The notes beneath the pieces are model-generated. The model ran no database searches, had not been told where the DNA came from, and saw only the letters and a list, made by a program, of their open reading frames with translations. A program made the position numbers and the translations under genes. A stretch of DNA of 64,000 nt from Psychroflexus montanilacus (GTDB lineage Bacteria; Bacteroidota; Bacteroidia; Flavobacteriales; Flavobacteriaceae): NCBI RefSeq assembly GCF_020164535.1, contig NZ_JAIQZC010000001.1:248001-312000 (forward strand), given 5' to 3'. Numbering within the stretch: position 1 is the first letter of the stretch; each line of letters starts with the position of its first letter. This document shows, piece after piece, positions 1 to 7,517 of this stretch.

Positions 1-1127
1 AACTGACTAGCATCCTGCCTTTTTAGAGAAACCTTTGCCGCCTCTTTCACATTATCCATAGCTCGTCGTATAGCAATGATTTCTTCTAGTAATTGTTCCT
101 GATAATCGTAAAGGTTCTTTAAGATTAAAGCTCCTTCTCTAGCCAGAGGTAGCTTAAATTTCTCAAGATAGTCCGTTATAGAGTCGTTAGCCTTAGTTAA
201 GGCCTTGGTTAAATTCTCTTTATCTGGTAATGGATCGTGTTGCATTAAGACTTCAGATAACCTAATGAGATGGTTACCCATGACCTTATTTAACTTCTTA
301 GCAGATTTAAGAAACTCTTTTCTGTCTGCAAAAACTTTATCGATTTTTTCATAATTCATTTGTTCAGCTTCGATAAGTTCAAATATTTTAATCGTTGAAA
401 TGAAAATCAATAACTGTTTTTCTTCATACCTTGAACGTCCTGATCGTTTTCTCACTGTAAGGAGCACCTCTCTAAGGGTTTCATGCTTATCGTTGATTTG
501 ATTTTGTAGCACGAAGCTCTGCTGAAGTCTACTGTCCCTATCTTTTGCATCGGTTAATAGTCTAGCTCGTAACTTCAAATAATCACCTATCAAATACAGT
601 GTATCCGATAACAATTGATTTTGATCTTTATTTGGAAAAATAAATTGAAAAAGCAGCGATACTGTTAAGTACCAAAGCCCACCAACTCCCATAAAGACTA
701 CTTGAATTAAAATGTCTGAAGTCGAACTTTTATCAATAGCAAAGGCAATCACCATGGCCAATAAACCTGAAAAAGATACCAGAGATGCCCTAAATCCATA
801 AACAGAAAGGAGTGAAACAAAAAAGGCAATCACGCCCATAGCTATAAGTAAGACTGGCAGGTAAGGCTTTGTAAATAATATCACAGTGGTAATCAACATT
901 GTTAAACCAGTGCTGATCAAAATGGCGTTAACTTTTCGTTTTCTACTACCTGGCATATCTCCAGGAGCATTTAAAAAAGCTCCAACTACAATAGGCAAAG
1001 CAAATTCAAAGTAGCCTAAGCCATACAAAATAGCAAATGGTAAAGCAAGCGCCACACCAAGACGGATTCCTCGATCAAAATTTGAACTTTTAAAGAATAA
1101 TTCGAGTTGCTTGATCGTTTCTTTCAC
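1..1127 (-). CDS. FUSC-family (YccS-like) inner-membrane protein, C-terminus cut by window edge
   Basis: The minus-strand frame is open from a GTG at 1127 to base 1, giving about 375 N-terminal residues. GTG is chosen because an in-frame TAA lies five codons upstream and no ATG occurs before about residue 56. The protein starts with a short amphipathic stretch, then has hydrophobic segments at roughly residues 20-55, 65-125 and 138-160. A long charged, helix-rich cytoplasmic region follows. This is the layout of FUSC/YccS/ArAE proteins, which have two membrane blocks separated by soluble domains; full members run to about 700 residues, so roughly half is missing here. The family is linked to efflux of aromatic acids and similar compounds, but the substrate cannot be told. 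Membership is judged from layout and sequence flavour. Confidence 0.7.
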   Translation of the reverse strand, partial: MKETIKQLELFFKSSNFDRGIRLGVALALPFAILYGLGYFEFALPIVVGAFLNAPGDMPGSRKRKVNAILISTGLTMLITTVILFTKPYLPVLLIAMGVIAFFVSLLSVYGFRASLVSFSGLLAMVIAFAIDKSSTSDILIQVVFMGVGGLWYLTVSLLFQFIFPNKDQNQLLSDTLYLIGDYLKLRARLLTDAKDRDSRLQQSFVLQNQINDKHETLREVLLTVRKRSGRSRYEEKQLLIFISTIKIFELIEAEQMNYEKIDKVFADRKEFLKSAKKLNKVMGNHLIRLSEVLMQHDPLPDKENLTKALTKANDSITDYLEKFKLPLAREGALILKNLYDYQEQLLEEIIAIRRAMDNVKEAAKVSLKRQDASQ

Positions 1128-1276
1128 TTTTTTGAGATAAAGTTAATTTAAATAGATGACGCCCTAGTTTATAAATTAAACTTCCTGTGGAAAAAGTTTT
1201 AAAGTTAATATCCGAAATTTTAATGAACTTAGGGTTTAGATTTAGATGGATATTTAAAGAATAGCTGAATTTTTTG

Positions 1277-1295
1277 AAAACTATCAGATAGTTTT
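1277..1295. promoter_or_regulatory. 19-nt perfect palindrome, candidate operator
   Basis: Two 9-nt arms, AAAACTATC and GATAGTTTT, flank a single A. The site lies between the FUSC gene (minus, start 1127) and the DUF2141 gene (plus, start 1418), in 290 bases with no other feature. No T-run follows it and a one-base loop cannot form an RNA hairpin, so a dimeric repressor site is more likely than a terminator. The cognate regulator is unknown. Confidence 0.35.
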
Positions 1296-1417
1296 AACAA
1301 GAGAATGACTGATTATAGGTTAATTTTAAAAATATTAATTAATGCCGTTTATCTATTGTATAGTTCTATGAATTCTTATAATTGGATAAGCTACAGGTAA
1401 ATTAAAAACATTATATC

Positions 1418-1837
1418 ATGAAAACACTTCTTTGCATTTTATTTACATTTTTTATAAGTTTTACAGGATTTTCACAAACTTTCGAGTTAAAAGTAGTTGT
1501 AGAGGAAATCGAAGATAAGGATGGAATTATCTATCTATCATTGCATGACAATGCGGACAGCTTTCCAAGTGACGATAAAAAAGCAGTAAAAACAGGAAAA
1601 ATTGAGAAATTTAATACTACCGCAGAATTCACTTTTTCAGGACTTAAAGAAGGTGACTATGCCATATCCATCTTTCAAGACCTAAATGGAAACGAGGAAA
1701 TGGACACCAACATGTTAGGTATTCCAAAAGAGCCAGTAGGTGCTTCTAATATGACTTCACTTGGCAGACCTAAATTTTCAAAATGTAAATTCAATGTAAG
1801 TGAAGATTCAACAATGACAATCAAATACATGAACTAA
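1418..1837 (+). CDS. DUF2141 family secreted protein
   Basis: This 139-residue protein has a clear signal peptide (about residues 1-19, ending FSQ), so it is exported to the periplasm or surface. The mature part is one DUF2141 domain, recognised by an early 'G.IYLSLHD' strand, a central 'F.F.GLKEGDYAISIFQDLNGN' type turn and the later 'NMLGIPKEP.GASN' motif. DUF2141 proteins are small beta-sandwich proteins found mainly in Bacteroidota and Proteobacteria, and their biochemical role is unknown. It stands alone on the plus strand and converges on the next gene with a 21-base gap. No terminator hairpin is visible between them. Confidence 0.85.
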   Translation: MKTLLCILFTFFISFTGFSQTFELKVVVEEIEDKDGIIYLSLHDNADSFPSDDKKAVKTGKIEKFNTTAEFTFSGLKEGDYAISIFQDLNGNEEMDTNMLGIPKEPVGASNMTSLGRPKFSKCKFNVSEDSTMTIKYMN

Positions 1838-1858
1838 GCATGAAGGAATTGATTATAA

Positions 1859-2620
1859 TTAAAAATCAGTAGGATATGCTTTTGAATAAGGAGACCAAAT
1901 TTCATAAATAGGTTGTCCTTTTGAGCTGTTTCCTTTATGATGCCATTCACCTTTAATTACTTCATATTCAAAACTTAAAGCATCACCAACTCGATCTTTG
2001 TCTCTGGAAAATAATAAGATATTTTCTTGATATTTTCCATTTTTAGCAGAATAGGTTCCAGCTCCTGTCCCATTAAAAGTTTTTTCAGCAGAATTGAAAG
2101 CCACCCATTGAAAACGTCCCCCGGCTAATATTTTTATTGTGCGCCTGTCGCCTGGCTTCATTGTATTTAAGTTTCCATCTCTCTGCCTACCGGTTATAAC
2201 CCAATTCCCTTTCAAATCATCTTTGTTGGTATTTAGCTTTTTCCAAACTTTTCGATGATGTTCATTAGCTATTTCAAGTGTTTGGTTATCTATCCAATTC
2301 AGTTGGTACTCTATCGCTTTACCAATTTTGCCATCATCGTAAGTATCAAAATCTCTTTTTTCAATTAAAGATTCTCCTTTAATTTTAAATTCTCCGCCTG
2401 CTGCGCCAAGAAATGAATTGTCTTCAACACTTTTAGATCCTAATGCAAAATAACCATCAGTCACAATTTTAATAACCTCTCGATCTGTGATTTTTTCATC
2501 ATTGAGTTCAACAAGTTGCCATGAACCCTCGAATGATTGAGCATTAAAGTTAAAGCTATTAAATAGAATTACTAAAAACAGGATTAGGTTCATTTTGTGA
2601 AATACTGGTATCGTCTTCAT
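1859..2620 (-). CDS. Secreted protein with two lipocalin-like repeats
   Basis: This 253-residue exported protein has a hydrophobic signal segment at residues 10-28 ending in NAQ. ATG codons at 2620 and 2593 are both possible starts; the second gives a more typical signal peptide. The mature protein looks like two copies of one small beta-barrel domain. Copy 1 (about 30-128) begins 'GSWQLVELND' and copy 2 (about 137-245) begins 'GNWVITGRQRDG'. Each then has a hydrophobic strand, a glycine-rich stretch (GAAGG, GTGAG) and a closing W/I-rich strand. The lipocalin-like label is structural inference and no ligand can be suggested. No partner gene is obvious. Confidence 0.6.
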   Translation of the reverse strand: MKTIPVFHKMNLILFLVILFNSFNFNAQSFEGSWQLVELNDEKITDREVIKIVTDGYFALGSKSVEDNSFLGAAGGEFKIKGESLIEKRDFDTYDDGKIGKAIEYQLNWIDNQTLEIANEHHRKVWKKLNTNKDDLKGNWVITGRQRDGNLNTMKPGDRRTIKILAGGRFQWVAFNSAEKTFNGTGAGTYSAKNGKYQENILLFSRDKDRVGDALSFEYEVIKGEWHHKGNSSKGQPIYEIWSPYSKAYPTDF

Positions 2621-2653
2621 TTAAAAAGTTTTAAAATTCAATCATAAATATAA

Positions 2654-4162
2654 CTATTTAAAAGGGACTGCCAACCAGTCTATGTTTGCTGTACAAAGTG
2701 GTAATCCAAGCGTATATTCAACATTTATTCTAAATCCATTAGTCGATTTATTTGAAATATAAACTCTCTGACCACAACTTCCTACTCTGGTCAAATTCAC
2801 AGTATAATTAGTATTTGGCATAGGACTACTAAACGTTACATCAATTGTGTTGGTACCACTTGAAGATCCAGCTTTGTATTCTAAGTCACTTCCAGGTGGA
2901 CCTTGAATACCTTGCGGACCCCGAGGACCTTGTTCTCCAGTATCTCCTTTTGGTCCTGTAGCTCCAGCTGGACCTTGAACACCTTGTGGTCCGGTTTCTC
3001 CTTGCAGTCCCCTTGGACCTTGTGCACCTGTTTCACCCTGAGTGCCTTGTTCTCCTGTATCACCTTTTAGTCCTGTAGCTCCAGTTGGACCTTGAACACC
3101 TTGTGGGCCGGTTTCTCCTTGCAATCCCCTTGGACCTTGTGCACCTGTTTCACCCTGAAGTCCTTGGTCTCCTGTATTTCCTTTTGGTCCTGTAGCTCCA
3201 GCCGGACCTTGAACACCTTGTGGCCCGGTTTCTCCTTGCAGTCCCCTTGGACCTTGAGCACCTGTTTCACCCTGAGGCCCTTGATCTCCTGTATCTCCTT
3301 TGGGTCCTGTAGCTCCAGCTGGACCTTGGACACCTTGTGGGCCGGTTTCTCCTGGAAGACCCCTTGGACCCTGTGCACCTGTTTCACCCTGAGGACCTTG
3401 TTCTCCAGTATCTCCTTTTGGTCCTGTGGCTCCAATTGGTCCTGGAATACCTTGTGGACCTTCTTCTCCGATGTCTCCCTTTGGCCCGGCAGGTCCTTCT
3501 GGACCAATTTCTCCAGCTACCCCTTGTGGACCTGTTGGCCCCATTGGTCCAACATCACCTTGAATTCCCTGGAGACCAATTTCACCTTGTATACCTTGTG
3601 GACCCTCAGGTCCAATAGGCCCAGCCTGACCTTCAGGACCTGTAAAGTCTGAAGTTGTAAATGATGAACCATCATCAAAAAATAAGGTAAAAGTACCGTT
3701 ACCATTATCGACTGTAGATTCTATACCAATTCCATCTGCTCCTGCAGGCCCGTTTAATGCATATAAAGCGTAAGGAACACTTAAAAATTCACTTATGCCT
3801 TCTATTGAATAATTAGATCCACCAGTAGGATCTGTTTCATATTTGATGAAAAAAGGACCATTTGACCAATCAATATTGGCAAATTCCCCAAACGCAACCT
3901 CGCCTGTACCAATTTCAAAACTCACTAATCCGTTTTGATTGGTGGAAGGCAAATGTGTTTCTTCATAAACTAAAGTTCCATTGGATGAACCTTGTATAAT
4001 TCCTATTCTCATCCCTACTTGAGTTGAAGTGATTAGTGCATCCGCATTGTCTCTTACAACTGCCTGGTAGCTCATTTTCTGAGGTGCTTGCGCAAAAATA
4101 ATTTCAGAAAAGCATAAAAAGAAATAGAATAAAGTATTAATTTTAATAGTAAAGTTTTTCAT
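2654..4162 (-). CDS. Collagen-like (Gly-X-Y) surface protein
   Basis: This 502-residue protein has a signal peptide (1-24). Residues 25-137 form an N-terminal domain with '[10 protein letters not shown]', 'NGLVSFEIG', '[19 protein letters not shown]' and 'LSVPYALYA', which is common at the start of Bacteroidota surface proteins. Residues 175-424 are an uninterrupted run of about 83 Gly-X-Y triplets, rich in GPQ, GET, GPR and GPA. A 75-residue C-terminal domain with three cysteines (463, 490 and nearby) resembles tail-fibre or C1q-like trimer caps. The protein probably forms a trimeric stalk on the cell surface. It lies 3 bases downstream of the small T9SS gene and is probably co-transcribed with it. 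The collagen part is built of near-identical 39-residue units (see the repeat entry). Confidence 0.85.
   Translation of the reverse strand: MKNFTIKINTLFYFFLCFSEIIFAQAPQKMSYQAVVRDNADALITSTQVGMRIGIIQGSSNGTLVYEETHLPSTNQNGLVSFEIGTGEVAFGEFANIDWSNGPFFIKYETDPTGGSNYSIEGISEFLSVPYALYALNGPAGADGIGIESTVDNGNGTFTLFFDDGSSFTTSDFTGPEGQAGPIGPEGPQGIQGEIGLQGIQGDVGPMGPTGPQGVAGEIGPEGPAGPKGDIGEEGPQGIPGPIGATGPKGDTGEQGPQGETGAQGPRGLPGETGPQGVQGPAGATGPKGDTGDQGPQGETGAQGPRGLQGETGPQGVQGPAGATGPKGNTGDQGLQGETGAQGPRGLQGETGPQGVQGPTGATGLKGDTGEQGTQGETGAQGPRGLQGETGPQGVQGPAGATGPKGDTGEQGPRGPQGIQGPPGSDLEYKAGSSSGTNTIDVTFSSPMPNTNYTVNLTRVGSCGQRVYISNKSTNGFRINVEYTLGLPLCTANIDWLAVPFK
2921..3433 (-). repeat. 117-bp tandem repeats in the collagen-like gene (four copies plus a partial)
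   Basis: Codons 244-414 of the collagen-like gene are four head-to-tail copies of a 39-residue unit starting [10 protein letters not shown] (codons 244-282, 283-321, 322-360, 361-399), followed by a 15-codon partial copy. The protein units differ at only a few positions, such as P/Q at 'GLP/GLQ', E/D at 'GEQ/GDQ', and single P-to-L or P-to-T changes. The DNA copies are also highly similar, which indicates recent duplication or ongoing homogenisation. The repeats leave long open frames on other frames and the opposite strand here; those are not genes. Confidence 0.9.
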
Positions 4163-4165
4163 AGA

Positions 4166-4639
4166 CTAGTTTTTTAAAATCTTAAAGGATTGTAATTTGA
4201 TATTACTTTTATAAAGGTTTAAGAGGTAGATTGAAGAAGCAAAAGGTTTCAAATCCAAAAGAGTTTGGTTTGAGGTAATTTGATCTTTCAAAATCAATTT
4301 ACCATTTAAATCAAAAAGTTTGTAGTTGTATTTCTTTTCAATCATATTATCAAAATTAATTGTCAAATGATCTGAAGCTGGATTTGGATAAATCGATAAT
4401 GAAAATGTAGTTTCAAGATCATTTACACTTAAGGTATAATTTTCAATGGGCTGCTGTATGCCCTCACTTAGTGTTGCTGTAGAGCCTTCCCAGAAATTAA
4501 ATGCAACTTGACCTACAGTAAAGCTAGATGATCCACCTACACCTGTAGCGTCTCCTCCTGTAACGGATAAAGCTTGTTGGGCAAAGGCTGAAAACTGAAT
4601 AGCTAAAACTAAAATAAATGTTAATTTATAATTTTTCAT
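4166..4639 (-). CDS. Small secreted protein with T9SS type A sorting domain
   Basis: This 157-residue protein has a signal peptide (1-20, ending FAQ). A short middle segment, 'GGDATGVGGSSSFTVGQVAF', continues to 'EGIQQPIE'. The last ~75 residues are a type A sorting signal for type IX secretion (T9SS), with 'LSIYPNPASDHLTINFDN', 'KLFDLNGKLIL' and a C-terminal 'YLLNLYKSNIKLQSFKILKN' strand. It is expected to cross the outer membrane by T9SS. There is almost no cargo domain besides the sorting domain. In Bacteroidota such short proteins often sit beside genes for collagen- or tail-fibre-like surface proteins, as here, 3 bases upstream of one. Its role is not known. Confidence 0.85.
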   Translation of the reverse strand: MKNYKLTFILVLAIQFSAFAQQALSVTGGDATGVGGSSSFTVGQVAFNFWEGSTATLSEGIQQPIENYTLSVNDLETTFSLSIYPNPASDHLTINFDNMIEKKYNYKLFDLNGKLILKDQITSNQTLLDLKPFASSIYLLNLYKSNIKLQSFKILKN

Positions 4640-5031
4640 ATGGTATATACGTGATTAGTTTGTGAAGGGTTTAAAAAAATAAAATTTTATGTTGAATTTG
4701 AATTGAATACCATTTAATTGAAGAATGCATCAGCATTATAATCTTTAAAAAGTAGGTTTTCTCTCAAAAAATCTATATTCACGTCATACAACTTAAATAT
4801 AGGTTTGAAATTTTTTTAAATAAGAATTCAGATCAAAATAATCCAGCCAATATGAAAGACTATTAATAGAATTAAAAACTAGCATAATTTTAGACTCTAA
4901 AAAAATCAATATCTAATAAAATGACTAGGATCAAGGTTTTGCTATGCTGTAAAATGAAAATACCAGAATTGAAAACATGTAAAAGCTGTTTTACTTATTC
5001 ATAAAACAGCTTATATAAGTTTGGTTTTTAT
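4640..5031. other. 392-base intergenic region
   Basis: This AT-rich spacer separates the start of the T9SS gene (4639) from the end of the DUF6268 gene (5032). Its only recognisable element is the hairpin at 4983-5012. A 27-codon frame at 4921-5004 runs through that hairpin and is not credible as a gene. The promoter of the T9SS/collagen pair should lie here, but I see no exact TAnnTTTG box; the nearest match is TATATTTA on the minus strand near 4795-4802. Confidence 0.6.
4983..5012 (-). terminator. Rho-independent terminator of the DUF6268 gene
   Basis: Perfect 11-bp arms (AAGCTGTTTTA / TAAAACAGCTT) surround an 8-nt loop. Read on the minus strand the hairpin is followed by TTTT, and it starts 19 bases past the stop codon of the 5032-6183 gene. 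Confidence 0.75.
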
Positions 5032-6183
5032 TTATGGACTTACAAAGTTTAATCCAACATTAAAGAAGAGTGGATTCCCCAGGTTGTTTATCATTCCGAA
5101 GTCCTGATTTCCAAAAAAGCCTCTAAAAAAGTCTCTGTTACTATCTAGCTCATCTGCATCATAAGACCAGTCCATCCTGTAGCCTGCTTGCACTGTTGCC
5201 CAAATGTATCCTGATATGCGAGTTTGAAATTCAAGTTTTGGCCGTACCTCTCCTCTTCTTATTTCGTAAGAATTTCCATTGATGGAGTAATCGTCGATTC
5301 TATAGCTCTGGCCTTCAAGATCAAATCCAGCTAATAGTAAAGAGTTGCTATTAATATTATATCTCACATAAGCTTTTGCAGGAAATAAAATTTCTGTTCC
5401 CCATTTTCTATTCTTGGAAGTCCAGTCGTACATAATAACAGGTACGTAATTTAAATTTCCAACTCTATAGGTTCGAGATATACCTATTCCCCAGCGGTAA
5501 TAATCGTTGACTCGCCTTCCATAAACTGCTGCTGCGCTATAACGAAGTGTATTCAACGATTGAAAATTATCAAAATCATAGTTACCACTCAAATCCATTT
5601 GTCCTTGAAACACAATGAAGTCTTTTTCATTCAATGGAAAAAATAAAGTGTTGGTCCAGTTAATATTTCTTAATCCGTCTTCATTAAGTATTTGGCCAAG
5701 AGTTCTGGCTTGTGTACCATCTGGAAGGACAACAGGACTTTGCGGAGAATTCAAATTTTCTCTTATGTTGTACCTTGTATCCATGAAGTTTATTCCAGAT
5801 TGCCAAACGAAACTACTTTTGGAAATAATGGGTATATTGGTATTGAATCTAAATCCTCCGGTAAATTCTGCAGTTCCAGCTTCATTCACTCCAGGATTAT
5901 CTTCATCTACATCAAACCCATTATTGAGCGTCTGTGGAAATCGAACTTCAGAAAACTCATAATCGTATGGCATCTGGGCATCAAAACTAACACCAATAAA
6001 CTTTTGAGGACTCATTCCTGAGATCGTTGGTTTGGCATAGCGTTTCACAGGAGTGTCATCCTCAAGCTCAAAATCGTCATACATACTGTAATCTTCATCG
6101 TCATCCTCCTCCTGCGCCTGAACTGAGGATATGCTAAACATTAGAAAGGCAAGCATCAAAACATAACTGTAACTATTTTTCAT
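5032..6183 (-). CDS. DUF6268 family outer-membrane beta-barrel protein
   Basis: This 383-residue protein has a signal peptide (1-23, ending VQA). An acidic linker follows, rich in E and D at 25-45, and then a domain of alternating amphipathic strands with many aromatic residues. Motifs such as 'GVSFDAQMPYDYEF', 'TGGFRFNTNIPI', 'RRVNDYYRWGIGISRTYRVG' and a final 'LFFNVGLNFVSP' strand fit a DUF6268 outer-membrane beta-barrel. The terminal hydrophobic strand supports insertion by the BAM complex. The substrate and role are unknown. A terminator follows at 4983-5012. The upstream gene's own terminator lies only 25 bases before this ATG, so this gene either has a very short promoter region or depends on read-through. 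Confidence 0.75.
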   Translation of the reverse strand: MKNSYSYVLMLAFLMFSISSVQAQEEDDDEDYSMYDDFELEDDTPVKRYAKPTISGMSPQKFIGVSFDAQMPYDYEFSEVRFPQTLNNGFDVDEDNPGVNEAGTAEFTGGFRFNTNIPIISKSSFVWQSGINFMDTRYNIRENLNSPQSPVVLPDGTQARTLGQILNEDGLRNINWTNTLFFPLNEKDFIVFQGQMDLSGNYDFDNFQSLNTLRYSAAAVYGRRVNDYYRWGIGISRTYRVGNLNYVPVIMYDWTSKNRKWGTEILFPAKAYVRYNINSNSLLLAGFDLEGQSYRIDDYSINGNSYEIRRGEVRPKLEFQTRISGYIWATVQAGYRMDWSYDADELDSNRDFFRGFFGNQDFGMINNLGNPLFFNVGLNFVSP

Positions 6184-6204
6184 ATTTATTTTAGTTTTAA
6201 GCTA

Positions 6205-6243
6205 AAAAAAACCGCTGTACTTAGTAACGTACAGCAGTTTTCG
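6205..6243 (-). terminator. Terminator after the DUF2147 gene
   Basis: A 12-bp stem with one mismatch (AAACCGCTGTAC at 6209-6220 against GTACAGCAGTTT at 6229-6240) encloses an 8-nt loop. On the minus strand a run of T residues follows. It begins about 12 bases after the stop of the 6255-6701 gene and lies just upstream of the 6183 start. Confidence 0.7.
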
Positions 6244-6254
6244 ATTGTTGATTT

Positions 6255-6701
6255 CTATTTCTTTTTGGTAAGTCTTCTCCAGGTATCTGTTCTTCCGAAA
6301 GTTTTGACACCAACATATCCGCGGATATCAAGTGTGTTTTCATCCTTCATCGTAATTACACAACTGTATGTTGTGCCACTTTCTGGATCGTAAATTGTCC
6401 CTTCTTCCCAAACTCCTTCACCTTGATATTCAAAATCTTTTAAGATTCTATAGCCTCGTAAAGGAACATTTTGCATGCTTTCATCTGGATTATTCTTATC
6501 CAATTTAGCTTCACCTGTATCTGGATCTGTTGGTTCTTTCAACCACACTATTTTACCATAGAATTTATCATCGATTTTATCAATTTTCACTTTAGCTTTT
6601 CCGTGACCTGGTTCCCAAACACCAACAATATCCTCAGCTTCCTGAGCAAGGCTAAAATATCCAAGTAAACAAAAAGCAATTAAAAAAAGTTTATTATTCA
6701 T
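6255..6701 (-). CDS. DUF2147 domain secreted protein
   Basis: This 148-residue protein has a signal peptide (1-19, ending SLA) and one DUF2147 domain. The domain shows its usual landmarks: 'DIVGVWEPGHGKAKVKI' at the start, 'GKIVWLKEPTDPDTG' at about 48-64, 'LRGYRILKDFEYQGEGVWEEGTIYDPESGTTYSC' in the middle, and 'LDIRGYVGVKTFGRTDTWRR' at the end. The fold is a small calycin-like beta-barrel and the function is unknown. It lies 16 bases downstream of the 6718-7239 lipoprotein gene and is probably co-transcribed with it. Confidence 0.85.
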   Translation of the reverse strand: MNNKLFLIAFCLLGYFSLAQEAEDIVGVWEPGHGKAKVKIDKIDDKFYGKIVWLKEPTDPDTGEAKLDKNNPDESMQNVPLRGYRILKDFEYQGEGVWEEGTIYDPESGTTYSCVITMKDENTLDIRGYVGVKTFGRTDTWRRLTKKK

Positions 6702-6717
6702 AGTTTTAAGTATTAAA

Positions 6718-7239
6718 TTATTTTTCGGTTTCTACTTCAAAAGTGACTTGCAAGTCAAAAACAACATCCTCATAAAAATCTTCATCCAGCATATCGAAAT
6801 CGCCTACAAAAGTGATGCGTTCATCTGTAAAGGCAGTTTCTAATTCCTTCTGTTTTCCTGCAATCTGAAGATTGTAGCTCTTATCTGGTTGAATATTGCT
6901 TTCCAACAATCCAATTCTGGTCATACTGGTGTATTTAGATTTCATTTCCATTACCATTTTGCCCACTTTAGGAAAATCCATTCCTGTTCTGGGCTTAACG
7001 TTGATGCCTGTAATTTTTGCCTTTTTCACTATGATATCTCCTTCTATGTCTGGAAAAAGTTCTTCCAATGAAAACTCCCAAGTAGCTGTTGCTGTATTGG
7101 ATCCTTCAAATAACGGACCAACTGCTTTAAGATCTAAAATTGGTGTTGAGACCTCGTGCTTTTCAGTTTCAACGGCACACGAAAACGTTATACTTAAGAT
7201 AATAAGCAAGGATAAAAATGTTAATGATTTATATTTCAT
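6718..7239 (-). CDS. Putative lipoprotein of unknown function
   Basis: This 173-residue protein begins with a hydrophobic stretch ending in a cysteine at residue 21 (ITFSC), which suits a lipoprotein signal although the lipobox is weak. The mature part alternates short beta-strand-like and charged segments, with no enzyme motif that I recognise. The middle reads 'ITGINVKPRTGMDFPKVGKMVMEMKSKY', suggesting a beta-sandwich. It is first in a two-gene operon with the DUF2147 protein and has a good promoter box at 7258-7265. No function is proposed. Confidence 0.7.
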   Translation of the reverse strand: MKYKSLTFLSLLIILSITFSCAVETEKHEVSTPILDLKAVGPLFEGSNTATATWEFSLEELFPDIEGDIIVKKAKITGINVKPRTGMDFPKVGKMVMEMKSKYTSMTRIGLLESNIQPDKSYNLQIAGKQKELETAFTDERITFVGDFDMLDEDFYEDVVFDLQVTFEVETEK

Positions 7240-7257
7240 TGTAAGTTATGTTTTAAA

Positions 7258-7265
7258 CAAATCTA
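7258..7265 (-). promoter_or_regulatory. -7 promoter box (TAGATTTG) for the lipoprotein-DUF2147 operon
   Basis: It matches the Bacteroidota TAnnTTTG box exactly, with 18 nt between box and ATG. No TTG is seen at the expected -33 distance. Confidence 0.5.
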
Positions 7266-7517
7266 TATAAAAATATCATTATTTTTCATTTTCGATAAGA
7301 ATAAGCAAACTTTTTTCTGAAATAAATATTGATTAAGGAACTAATTTATTGATACAAAATCTGTTAAGGCATAGGGTCAAATGATTAGAGCTATCTTAAT
7401 TTTATATGATGTAAACGAAAAGACCTTTAAAGTTTCTTAAATCCACAGACGAAACCTTAATCAATTTCAATGATAAAGCTTGATATCTTAGTTAATTCAA
7501 TGTAAGGTATAACAAAT

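Noticed and set aside
3067-3652. Long open frames on both strands within the collagen-like gene
   Set aside because: They follow from the 117-bp repeats and Gly-X-Y codon bias; the proteins are low-complexity and match no family.
4921-5004. A 27-codon cysteine-containing frame
   Set aside because: It overlaps a clear terminator hairpin, has no start signal and is too short to support.
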